Shown here: positions 22,872-32,914 of the stretch, one piece after another
How the letters are laid out: each line of letters begins with the position of its first letter
Position numbering within the stretch: position 1 is the stretch's first letter
Assembly: GCA_946811695.1 (NCBI GenBank)
Contig: OX328125.1
Coordinates: 94,018,760 to 94,082,759, forward strand
Source of the DNA: Gonocerus acuteangulatus
Taxonomy: Eukaryota > Arthropoda > Insecta > Hemiptera > Coreidae
DNA: 64,000 bases
Direction of reading: 5' to 3'
Notes under the pieces: model-generated
What the model saw: only the letters and a program-made list of their open reading frames with translations
What the model was told of the DNA's origin: nothing
Database searches by the model: none
Made by a program: the position numbers and the translations under genes

Positions 22872-23435
22872 AGCCTAGTATCGACAGTACGAGGCAGCTT
22901 GCTTGGAATGCTTAAGAATGCATGCTCGAGATATTGATACTGGGGTTGCTCGCTATGAGCTGCTCATGTCGCACTGTATGACTCAAGCCATGTACTTTTT
23001 TCAGTAAAACGGTCGTACTCGAAGGTTCCTGAGTCCCAGCAGTTCGTTGCCTGGAGACGGGTATTTGGAGCCTTTTATTGCATAGCCGCAAGTTTTTTTA
23101 ATAACGGAAAATGAAATTGTATACTCAATTTTTAAATTGTATGAACGACATATCCTTTTTTTGATGGCAGGCTCAATCAAATGAACTAAAGGGTCGTACT
23201 GTATGTATTTTTTGACTCACCAATGTCGCTTATGTCGTTTTTTTTTTTTTTTTTAATAATTCTTACCGTGACAATATAAGCAGCAGCAGCGATTTGTCCT
23301 TCTTTCCTGATGAACTTACCATGTAATAAATAAGCATATGAGATTAGTTTAGAAAGAAGAGTGTATGTCTCAGTCTGAGGCAGATGTTGTGAGCCATGCT
23401 CGATACAAGCTGCCAAGTGCTGTCGATACTAGACT
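22872..23435. mobile_element. Second Harbinger-like element, 564 bp
   Basis: Ends AGCCTAGTATCGACAGTACG and GTCGATACTAGACT are inverted, continuing through GGCAGCTTG, about 30 bp in all. TAA duplications at 22869-22871 and 23436-23438. No coding sequence. It lies between exons 11 and 12 of gene 2. Confidence 0.8.
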
Positions 23436-23451
23436 TAACATATACATACAG

Positions 23452-23545
23452 TGGAGTCAGGCTAATTCGAACCCCACTAATCCAAAAATCCACCTAATCT
23501 GAACAAGGCTCAGGGGGGAAAATCTGAATTGGGAAAAGTTGAAAC
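23452..23545 (+). mobile_element. Tigger/pogo-like terminus, solitary
   Basis: CAGTGGAGTCAGGCTAATTC followed by GAACCCCACTAATCC has the wording of Tigger-type inverted repeats (CAGTxxxxxxxxCTAATxCG). A comparable inverted end is at about 56318-56398. No paired end or transposase is linked to it here. Confidence 0.4.
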
Positions 23546-24305
23546 ATTTTTTGAAGTAAAGTATTTTCAAGTTATGTCGTACACTTAATGTATATTCAAG
23601 AACCTTGTAATATTTTAATTCTACCATCTATCTAAAAATACAAAATACACCCTTTCTTAAAATTGAAACAAGTTTTTACTCACATATGCAGAATCCACGT
23701 TCTGTAGAGCATTTACACAAAACGTAATCTCCATAGATAGGAATCAGAAACGCTATCCACCCTACCTTGGGAGGGACCCATAACGTAACAAATAGACTGT
23801 TGTTAATAAACAAATAAAGTCAGACCCGCAGGAACTGAGCCATAATGTCCTCACTCGTGGTGAATTTTAAAATCTCAAATTAGAGAAATAAATATTATTT
23901 TGTATTTGAATGGCAACAATTTTCTGGCATTTTTGCTCTATCGTTAAACTCATTTTACTGTTTAAAGATCTTTAATAACCTATGTAACACTCCACAAATC
24001 TGATAGCTAAATCCACAGGAATAGACAGGGGTGAAATATGAATGAGGACAAACCTAGGATTTTTGGATGTATTGTTAAATATCCTGAAACTGGTTGGGAA
24101 ATCATAGTAAATGTAACTTGTCTATTCGAAAATTTATTCAATTTCCTACAAATATGCTTCTTATGTAATTTTTGATCATGTAGAGAAATCAGTGCTTAAA
24201 TCACTTTTTTGTTTTTGTTTTAATTTCCCTCCGGTTCTTTGACTGTCAGGGTCATTAACGCCAGAAATTTGCAAACAAAAGAAAAGGCTAATGTCGCTGA
24301 AAGCA

Positions 24306-24307
<2 letters not shown>

Positions 24308-24354
<47 letters not shown>
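24308..24354. repeat. Poly(A) tract, 46 bp, no SINE body
   Basis: Uninterrupted A run after GCAAT. No family tail precedes it and no target duplication is obvious, so its origin (retrocopy or slippage) is open. Confidence 0.8.
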
Positions 24355-24359
<5 letters not shown>

Positions 24360-25177
24360 GAAACTCTAAACAACGTTTTCCCTGGCTAAGAATGACATTT
24401 ATAATCAGGTGGACATTAATAAAGCTTTCTAAGGGTATCTTTCACTAACCATGATTTTTCAGCCGATTTCGATATATTTAAAAAATATTTTATTTATTGA
24501 AGGAGTGTCCCACTTCAATGGAAATTACACAAGTAACAGTATCCTCTGAACTTAGCTATTCTAGGAAATCAGCATGGTTATGGCAGTTCATACAAAAAAA
24601 ATATATGAAAATTTAAAACAGCTCACATCTGTTATAATATATATATTATCATTCTTCTTCTCAAAATGTAACCAAAATGTATAAATCTTAGTTTTTATGA
24701 ATATAAAACAGGTTTAAAAATATTCGACTTTTCCTAATTTCCGAGAAAATTTTCTAATTTTCTTGAAAACGGTTATAAGATGTCGCCTTCAAAACAGTAG
24801 TTTTTTCCTGGGGGATGATTCCCAGATTAAACAATCTACAATAACTGTATCTAGCAGCCTATTAACACAAAACGTTATGAGCTATAATTTGTTTTGTACG
24901 AATTTCGCTGAAGAGCATTTCAGTAAGTGGATTCTGTTTGTTAATAAACTTGAACTCTCATTTTAGACTAAGTATTTTTGAGCCAAATTTCATCAATTCT
25001 ACCATTTTTACTACAAACCACATAGTCGTAAATGTGTTCAATTTGTACGACCATTCCTTGTGACCTATGGGTTATGACTAGGCATAATTTCTTAACTAAT
25101 TAAGAAGGCTAAAGCTTAACTACTTTCAAAAAATGAAAAATTAGTTTAAACAAAAATAATAAAAAAATAGAACCTAC

Positions 25178-25420
25178 CGGAGGAAGAGGTCTTTTTGCTC
25201 GGAGAGATTCATTAATCCAGGACATAGAAACAATCAGTGCTCTAGAAGCAATGGCCAAGATGTATTTAAATGTTTGCTCCTCTGGTTTCTTAGGGGACAT
25301 GATGAGGATTGAATATTTCTGCCGCAATGAATTTGTAAACTCAAAACCAAACATTTCTGCAAAAACCTGTACTGTTTGCCTCTCACTTAAGGGCAACCCT
25401 GTTACAGCAATAACAGTCTT
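25178..25420 (-). CDS. Gene 2, exon 11: complete BRCT1
   Basis: Eighty-one codons between TTTTGCAG and GTAGGT, phase 0 on both sides. Order: KTVIAVTGLPLSERQTVQVF, AEMFGFEFTNSLRQKYSILI, MSPKKPEEQTFKYILAIASR, ALIVSMSWINESLRAKRPLP P. The TG turn, the T-F-K motif and the SW of the last helix are standard. The residue matching BRCA1 Arg1699 is Gln. A single symmetric exon equals one whole domain. Confidence 0.95.
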
Positions 25421-25947
25421 CTGCAAAAACAAGTAAAAGGTAATGTAAATTCACTTAATAAACTAATATTTCAACATAATAAATAATGAAGTAGTATATA
25501 CAAAAAAATTAGTTTCAATAATTTATAGCCTGCTCAGATAGAAAGAATAGTTAAATTTGTGGAATGGAAATTTTCCCTCTCACTCACCCTTCTGTTCGGC
25601 CATTTGCAATAAAATCTGATTAAGTCTCGTTTATGACCAGGGAAGGCTTTGAGAGGTCAGAGAAGGGAGGTAGTCTTAAATGTTTGTCAATACTTAGCCA
25701 AAGCTACGACTGAAAATCATAAAAACTGGTGTAAAAACGTCTCAGTGACAGGGTTATAAAAGGAGGTATTTGTCCCAGGAATATCTCCATGGGAATAAAG
25801 GCCAAACCCATTTTTCCTTTGAACTGTTCCTATCGGAACAAGCTATAATAAACACCATTAAAAGCTCTTTGAAAAGTTCTTTATTAAATCACTGTATAAT
25901 GCAGAGCAAGGTATATGCCAACAAGGTATAATTATTTTTTAAGAAAA

Positions 25948-26050
25948 ATTAACTTGCCAAACAGGGATTTGAACCCAAATTCTCCTGTTTTACATTGAGG
26001 TGTGTTACCAATTATGTTCTTGGGCTTCACATATATCACAGGGCATGGCA
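25948..26050 (-). mobile_element. Third tRNA-like SINE family, copy 1
   Basis: Minus strand: ...GTAACACACCTCAATGTAAA, then a B-box-like GGGTTCAAATCCC and TTGGCAAGTTAATTTTTCT. A matching plus-strand copy is at about 29326-29430. Partial head only. Confidence 0.6.
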
Positions 26051-26145
26051 AGTTAATTAATCTAATGGAGCCAAAGCTTGAGACAGACGACACAGCGTCA
26101 TATTTACACAAAGCCAGATAATGTTATTATCATAGAAAGCTTAGA

Positions 26146-26240
26146 GCAGGGGTACTCAAACTTGAACTGCTGACGGTCTACCTGAATATTGTTAGATTAT
26201 GATACATTGACTCAGAGAGGCTACAAGTATGTGTAATACT
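26146..26240 (+). mobile_element. hAT-like terminus, solitary
   Basis: CAGGGGTACTCAAACTTGAA followed by TGCTGACGGTC has the CAGGGGT.CTCAA form of hAT termini. No right end was found. Confidence 0.35.
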
Positions 26241-26879
26241 GGATTGTCATCTAGGTAGGGTGAATCGTGGCATAGATATTAGTTTTCGACACAATATGCA
26301 TTTTTTTAGTCAAGGTAAGTGCAGGTCTGCTCTAAAATGTGAATGAAAAAACTCAATCATTAAAAATTATGAATATATTGGTTCTTACAAAACAAGTGAG
26401 TTCTGTTGTCTCAACTTAACTGTTGAAGCGTGGAACTTAAGCGTGGAAGTACTTAGCATACTTTTCTTAAGCTGGTACCATCATCTGGGGTGAGTTCGGA
26501 CAGGTCGTACAATTTCGGACAATAGTGCTGGGAGCAGGAAATCACGTGACCTTGAGCAAGTTTTTCATTAGGGTCATAATTGGCTAGACAAATATGATCG
26601 ATATTGTATTTTTCCCATACAGTTAAGCCAAAATCGCTGCGATAACACTTTCAAGTGAGTAACGAATATTTTAATGCGAGTTGTAATTTCCATGATTTTC
26701 AAAATGCTAGAAACAAACGTCTGTGTAAGGAATTAAACCCTAATTTTTTTATATTGTATAGTAGGTTTATATGTTTTCTAATGATACATAAATACCTAAA
26801 TATATTTATTTTTTTTGTTCAAAAACTTTCTTTTCCCCGTTTAAATAAAAACTCGCATACCATGGGGTGAGTTCAGACA

Positions 26880-27459
26880 TGCATCAATTAAACCAGCGTC
26901 CTCTTGGCTTAAAGGAAAAAAGTATTTATTCCAAAGAGGCCTTGAAAATGTGATTGACGATGTCAAAACCAAGAAGAAGACTCTGAGAGAGGCAGCGGAT
27001 CAATTTAGGTATTTTGTTGTACAACAAAATACCTAAATCGACTTTCAATGATAAAGTTAGAGTAATGCACACCAAAAAAAGTGGTGGCCAAACAAAATTG
27101 AGTAAAGAAGAAGAAAAAAAAAATAGCAAAGAGAATTTTAACTGCAGCTGAATGTTACTTTCCATTAACTCAATTAAGATATTTGCCAAATCGTAAAATT
27201 ATATTTGGATAGGTCAGGAAAAAATCACAGGATTTTAACACAAGCCCGGACTGAAATGGTTTTACGGCTTTATGAAAAGGAATCAGCCATTAACGGAACA
27301 CCTTGCACAAAACATCAAAAGGAAGTTGATAAGGAAAAAGTTAAAGAATATTTTGCTAATCTAAACAATATTGTAGAAAATATTTCTTGTGAGAATATCG
27401 TCAATTATGACCGAACTCACTTCAACTATAGTTTAAGTTTAGATTTTTACAGAAATTAA
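26880..27459 (+). pseudogene. pogo/Tigger-type transposase, degenerate
   Basis: Frame-broken plus-strand reading: KEALENVIDDVKTKKKTLRE AADQF (first helix-turn-helix), IPKSTFNDKV, HTKKSGGQTKLSKEEEKKIA KRILTAAEW (second CENP-B-like domain), then KEVDKEKVKEYFANLNNIVE and ENIVNYDRT, which corresponds to the catalytic Asp motif NYDET. The catalytic domain after that point is missing and several frameshifts or stops occur. A perfect palindrome AGGTATTTTGTT|AACAAAATACCT-type lies at about 27008-27035 inside the first domain, probably a later rearrangement. Confidence 0.85.
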
Positions 27460-27532
27460 AGGCTGTCCGAACTCACCCCACACGTAGGGGTGAGTTTGGA
27501 CACATTTTAGCAATAAAACAAATTGAAAATTT

Positions 27533-28903
27533 TTAACACATTGGTGCCGGAGCAGGTTCCAGGAACGTGTTGCTAGGCTACCCCCTGGGCCGGACTAAGT
27601 TCTAAGAACGATTTCCTCTATATTTCTAAAATGTACTATTTTTCGGCCTCGGCTTTCTTTCTACCTGTTATTCTGTTAGAACACCCTGTGCAGCCAAGAA
27701 GTACGGTTCTACCCGGTTTTTTTTTGCACTTGCCTACCATTTGTAGTTCTTTAGATATTTACCGTTTACTGTATTAAGTTGTTTTTTTCTAGTTCAAAGA
27801 CAATATTTAAATAAGGTTGTGTTTTTAGTCAGTTTACGCTTTTTTAAAATACTATGGGACCCAAAAAACAAATATTATCTGTACCGGCACATCCAAGTAA
27901 GTGATTATAATTTTTTAAAGGAGTGAATTCTGTTCGCAATTCCGTGCTTTAGTTATTTTTTACTTAATAGAATATATTTTTTTCATTTATTATATAAGAG
28001 AAGTTTGCCTGGGAAGAAAGATTTGAAACCATTTCGGAAATCCATTATCATAAATGTTGTGATCTTTGATTGCGTATAGGACCTGTTCAAAATCCAGCAA
28101 TTGAACCCATAACTCACGAACGCATCTCTAATCTCTATGCATCATTATCGAGATCTGTTGGGTTTTAAAGGTGACACGAAGCGACACAAACATAAGGATT
28201 GTCGTCAATGCAAAAAAAAAAAAAAAAAAAAAAAAAATGGGAAGCGGAAATCAGTAATTTTGTTTCACCCAGATTGCCCAAACCATCCGAGCCTATGTTT
28301 GGTCCCATGTTTCCGGCAATATCACATTTCTTTATTTGATAAATAGTGTGTAATGTTTTAGCAAATTTTGTTAAATTTTCATTTATTTATTAAATTTTTG
28401 TACATATTTTTTCTATTGTAAATAACACTTTTTTTCAATTTATGATCATATAAAGCATTTTCATTTTGTATAAGGCATTTTTTATTAAATTATTTTACCT
28501 CTCCTTTTTAAAATAATAATAATAATATCACTTTAAAACTACCATTATTTAAGAAGAAAAATAATACACATAGTATAAATACAAATAGTCCCAACTGTAG
28601 GTATATATACAATTCTACTTGCCAGTATTACTCTGAACCATGGCTAATGCACTTACGAATGATTCAATTTTATTTTAACAAATCTAGACCCCTCTTTATC
28701 AATTAATAATAAGACAAACATGAACAAAGCATTTCAGTAAAAACACGCAAATGACAAAATATCTCATGTAATGTGGGATAATATATGCAAGACATTCCAT
28801 GGGCCTGGACAGTTCAGGGAATGTCCCTTCTCCCGGACTATAGATAAACTGTCCGGCCCCTGGGTTATATCAGTCCAATACCAGTCTGGTACCAATGTGT
28901 TAA
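27533..28903 (+). mobile_element. Internally deleted piggyBac element, 1.37 kb
   Basis: Starts TTAACACATTGGTGCCGG and ends CTGGTACCAATGTGTTAA: TTAA duplications plus inverted termini. A short N-terminal-like reading MGPKKQILSVPAHPSK begins at 27854 and the C-terminal zinc finger of the transposase is retained (28137-28346). The catalytic DDD core is absent. GC-rich subterminal blocks (TTCCAGGAACGTG, CCCTGGGCCGG, GGGCCTGGACAGTTC) stand out. It is inserted in a pogo-type MITE. Confidence 0.82.
28080..28346 (+). pseudogene. piggyBac transposase C-terminal zinc finger
   Basis: Reading PVQNPAIEPITHERISNLYA, a frameshift, then GDTKRHKHKDCRQCK, a poly-Lys insert from an A-run, KRKSVILFHPDCPNHPSLCL and VPCFRQYH. 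C-x2-C...C-x2-C...P-LC-x3-CF-x2-YH is the cysteine-rich finger that ends piggyBac transposases. The A-run expansion splits the finger. Confidence 0.88.
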
Positions 28904-29325
28904 GATATTCTAAAAACAAAATACACTATTCGATAGAGGAAGGTTAAGGGTTCATACATTAATTTTTCTAGATTTTTACAAAAATTCTGTCTTTTGTTAT
29001 TACGGGAAAACCTTGAAAATGTGTCCGAACTCACTCCAGATGACAGTACTCTCTGGCTGGTCTTGAGAACATGGTTTGAATTTATTTAAAATAAGTTATC
29101 AAATCACGTAATTTTTGTTTTCTTAATTCACTCTGGCAGGAAATCTTTTTCATAGTTTTAATGAACAATTCTATGACGGCTCTCTCAGTTCCCACACTTA
29201 GGTATTGCAACTGGGGCTCAGTAAATGCAAAAAATCTACTTATCTTTCAACATACAAAAATGAAAAATGAATTCGAGAGGCTGGGATTTGGGTTCATTAG
29301 AAGAATTAACTTGCCATCTGTAATA

Positions 29326-29430
29326 TGAAGCCTGGTAGCATAATGGGCAACACACCTGCACTTAAAATGAGAGATTCTGGATTCAAATACTAGCTTGGTG
29401 AGTTAATTTTTCTAATAAATTGAGATTTGG
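29326..29430 (+). mobile_element. Third tRNA-like SINE family, copy 2
   Basis: GAAGCCTGGTAGCATAATGG, CAACACACCTGCAC, a B-box-like GGATTCAAATACT and GGTGAGTTAATTTTTCTAAT match the copy at 25948 inverted. Confidence 0.6.
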
Positions 29431-29524
29431 TTATGAACTTTTTTTTAGATTAAAAAAATTGTTTGATAGATAATACCTTTCCCACATCAACATCTCCACT
29501 ATTTTTTTATTTATTTATTATTTT

Positions 29525-29575
29525 AAATTTTTTTGTATGGCACACCAACATATGAGCCATTAGCGCTGAGGTCTC
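29525..29575 (-). mobile_element. SINE tail fragment (first family)
   Basis: TTTTTTGTATGGCACACCAA...GAGCCATTAGCGC is the inverted tail module found in the full SINEs; head and body are missing. Confidence 0.6.
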
Positions 29576-29892
29576 CATTATTATTATTATTTAGTAAAGT
29601 AAATATGATAAAAACAACTTACACTAAGAATGTGCTTCGAAACAATGGGCATGAATCAATATGTAGTAAATAAACTCAAGAGGAATAATGTAACTAGAAT
29701 TACATAGGAGTAGAATTTCAAATGAATTAGGGGAAACAAACTATCAACCATTTTAAGGAATATTTTTCAAAATATATCTAGTTTTTTAGTACAATGAAAA
29801 GAAGATATCTGGAATACTAATGTCTCATTTATGTTGTAAGGAGTTATAGGCAGCCTTTGGAGGAAATAAAAAACAAAACAAAAAAACTTTAC

Positions 29893-30028
29893 CTCAGCTA
29901 TTGTTATATCAGCATAAGCCTCAGGTAACGAAGCAGGGAGTGCTTCTTCGCACAACAAGCTTGTGAAATCAATGATTTCAGGAGCAGGAGGCGGGGACAC
30001 AATTCCCACGGTATTAGATGCATTTAAA
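29893..30028 (-). CDS. Gene 2, exon 10: linker before BRCT1
   Basis: Acceptor ATGTTTTTTCAG; T completes Ser. It reads LNASNTVGIVSPPPAPEIID then FTSLLCEEALPASLPEAYAD ITIAE; donor GTAAAG, phase 0. The acidic and hydrophobic linker leads straight into BRCT1. Confidence 0.9.
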
Positions 30029-30670
30029 CTGAAAAAACATTTAAATATAAAAACAGTTGGGGCACAATAATAAAAATTTCTTACAAATAGGACAGGAATG
30101 ATCGTAAAATTGTTCTTAATGTTTCTGATATTATAATAAAGGCAACACAGGTCAACATTTGATCATGGTCCTTATAGGGTTTTTGGGGTCGCTGATTATG
30201 ATGAGCGGGTTGGTTAACCTTCGTCACTTCAGATTCAAGGTCAAATAGAGGAAAAACCGTAGATCAAATATTGACTTGTGTAAATCTTTATAATAATATA
30301 TCAATGTATTCAATACCTTGAGCTAAGTATTACACAAGGAAAAATAAAGATATCATAAAGAAAAAATACTACACTAGCTGTTACCCAAAACTTTGTCAAT
30401 GAGATTTTTTTTTAAAAAAATTTCAATAAAGTTCAAAAAATTTACACTCTGGTTCTTATGAGGAGCCACTGACTGTTGTGGAACCCCTGATCAATTTGTG
30501 AAGAGACTGAGGAGAGCATTAAAAAAATGACGGATATTTGGCTCTCAGGTGCTTGGTTTTTAATAACTGTTTTAAATTTTATCATTATAAAATTTACAAG
30601 TTAATAATATTAAGTTCTTGGTAGTCAAAGCACCTTAATAAAAAAAAATATAATAAAAAGAAAAATATTA

Positions 30671-30850
30671 ATTTTTTTTTGTTTGTTTTTAACGGTGTCT
30701 GAACAATTGGGCTATTAACGCCAGGCTATCTATGGGTTGCCACCCTTTTATAGTGCCAACAGCATGAGATTGGTACTGGCCATGCCCAACGTTGCTTAAT
30801 TTCAGTGATCAACGGGAACCGGTGCACTCAACGTGATATGACTGTTGGCA
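30671..30850 (-). mobile_element. 5S rRNA-derived SINE, copy 1
   Basis: Minus strand: TGCCAACAGTCATATCACGT, TGAGTGCACCGGTTCCCG, TGATCACTGAAATTAAGCAA CGTTGGGC, then GTGCTGTTGGCA-like closure with an internal deletion. After it come GGGTGGCAACC and GCGTTAATAGCCC, then A-rich sequence. The first about 110 bp align with metazoan 5S rRNA, including the A-box/intermediate promoter. The tail matches that of the tRNA SINEs. Confidence 0.88.
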
Positions 30851-30894
30851 ATAATGTTAACATAGCTAAATATGATAATGAATACTTTTTTTAC

Positions 30895-30968
30895 CTTGTA
30901 AATGTTAGATTTCCCTTTTGTGGAGTTCCTTCAATCATATCCTGAGATGCTTCATCGTCCGATAGCGG
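30895..30968 (-). CDS. Gene 2, exon 9
   Basis: Acceptor TATTAATAG; PLSDDEASQDMIEGTPQKG NLTFT, phase 0 in, AG|GTAAAA phase 2 out. Acidic, with a SQ-type dipeptide (ASQD). Confidence 0.85.
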
Positions 30969-31045
30969 CTATTAATAAAAAAAAAAATTTAAAATACTTA
31001 GCAGATTATAAATAAATACTTAATTGTAATTGCGACATAATATAC

Positions 31046-31172
31046 CAGCATCCTTGTGACAATAGAGGGTGAACTAGGTGGGCTCAGTGCATAAGTGCTC
31101 CAAAAATCATTTTGAGGAACGTCCTGCGTGAGTGAGCCAGGCTCAATAAAGAGAGGATCTGATTCTTCAGCC
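31046..31172 (-). CDS. Gene 2, exon 8
   Basis: Acceptor GTTCTTATAAG; G completes the codon from exon 7. It reads AEESDPLFIEPGSLTQDVPQ, NDFWSTYALSPPSSPSIVTR ML and closes at GTATAT, phase 0. It carries a TQ dipeptide and SP-rich motifs, as in ATM-family kinase targets. Confidence 0.82.
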
Positions 31173-31539
31173 CTTATAAGAACAAATCACGACATTTAAT
31201 GAAAATAATTTAACTGTATTATGGTGCATAAAATTAAATTAACTGTCATTATGTAACTCACATTCTTTTAGACAGATTCTTATTCTGGATTATTACAACC
31301 ACATAAAATAAATATAGGAAGGCTCCTTATGGACTAGTAACTCCCCCTCCACTATACAATCACTAACTACAAGGAAGTAGGAACACTGGTGGCACATTAG
31401 TCACTGGTTAGTGAGCACTGATGTGCTTTCTTATCAATGATACTCTCCCGGAAGTTCTTTTAGTTTGTGCTCGTAAAGCTCTCAGAACTACTGCTCAGAA
31501 GAAAAGGTAAGATTCAGCCCATATTTAATTTTTTTATTT

Positions 31540-31744
31540 ATTTAAATTTTACATCCATTATTATTAACTAAGAATTTTGGGACGGCTTATCTATAGGTTA
31601 CCACCCTTTTCTAGCCAGGATAGGGCTGATGCCTTTTCTTTTTTCCAAAGAAAAGCCACCACCCCATAGTGGGAATCGAACCCACGACCTTTGGCAAGGT
31701 GTGTTAAATCTTCATGCCTTAACACTCACGGCCACTGGGCCTCC
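31540..31744 (-). mobile_element. Fourth SINE family (GGAGGCC head), copy 1
   Basis: Minus strand head GGAGGCCCAGTGGCCGTGAG TGTTAAGGC, a B-box GGTTCGATTCCC, then GGGGTGGTGGCTTTTC, CCTGGCTAGAAAAGGGTGG and an A/T-rich end. Related copies: 40865 (headless), 62807 (full, with duplication), 63846 and a head fragment near 37019. Confidence 0.85.
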
Positions 31745-31749
31745 TTTTT

Positions 31750-32910
31750 TTTTTTTATCAAACATAAAATAGTAAATCATATGTTTTCTGGTTTCGATTT
31801 TCAATGGAACATTATTGAACCAAATTTTTCAGCAACAAACAAAATTGATTTAAAATTAAATTGTCAATTATTATAGTTAAAAAAAAAAGAAAAGTGGGGC
31901 AAGGGAATTATATAGTGTAGATATGAATATGTGTACCAGAACACCGTTTGTTTTCAGTAAGATTAGATTTGATGTGCCAAATGAAATCACCGTTTCATCA
32001 TATTTAACCCTTTTAGAGAAAACAAGGCCAAAACCAGCGTTTTTGTTTCAGGATCCTCCAACAGGACGTATTGAGTTGAAGAATGTTTCTCACAATTGAA
32101 GTTCGTCCAAACAAATACATCTAAATTTTAGTTACGGTCGGAGTAGAGGAAGTATTAGGAAAACAAATTTCTTAACAGATATGAGTAGTTTTAAGCTCTC
32201 CGTACATTTTCTTAAATATCTCGAAGACAAGTAAGGAAATCGAGGAAAGAGAAAGATGGGTACTAAAAAAGATGGGTATTTTAAAATTGGGGAACCTCAG
32301 GCGGAGAAATCATTGCTCAAAATTATTTGTTTTACCTACTTTTCCCTTAATTTTATATTGCTGATTAAATTTGGTATTCACATATTTTTAACAGTAAAAT
32401 TAGTTCATCGATTAAGTGTAAGAATTTTTAAAACAAAATATTATAAGTTTCTACTCCAAGGTTTCCAAGTGACACCACGGATAAGAACAAGATAGAAAAG
32501 CTCTTAGATGGCTTTTTTTTAATTTTATTTTATTTTTTAATAATTAAAAATACTAAGAAAGAATGATGATTTTAATTTTAGATTTTTGAGATTATTTTAC
32601 AGAGAAAAACAAATAAAAATAGTAGAAAGGATGAAAAAATATGGGGTCCCAAGATATTAGATAATTAAAAAGAAAAAAAAATTATCTTGTTTTTCCAATG
32701 ATCAATTCATCGGTTATATCTTGTTTGATCTAAATCATTTGATTGATAGAGATATTTCCTCCTTTCTCCCTTCATTTCAGCGGAAGAAAATGAAATTATT
32801 TTTTAATGTCTAGCAGAAGACATTAAGATAAATTATAACAATTAATTCATAAGATAAAGAATACAAGCAATTGGACAGATTTTTATGGGGGTTTAAAAAA
32901 GAAAGAAGTG
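31750..32910. other. Intron 7 of gene 2, unannotated part
   Basis: AT-rich sequence without a recognisable element. Short open frames at 31691-31876 and 32256-32495 have no splice sites in phase with gene 2 and no known motif. Confidence 0.5.
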
Positions 32911-32914
32911 TAAG

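Larger units (their letters stand above)
26481..29044 (+). mobile_element. pogo-type element complex with five termini
   Basis: The terminus GGGGTGAGTTCGGAC (or close variants) occurs forward at 26487, 26864 and 27487 and inverted at about 27464 and 29023. The innermost pair 26864-27480 encloses transposase remains. The pair 27487-29040 encloses a piggyBac element and otherwise leaves only about 190 bp, i.e. a MITE. The outermost pair, ATCATCTGGGGTGAG / CTCACTCCAGATGA, may mark one earlier insertion or two adjacent ones. Confidence 0.7.
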
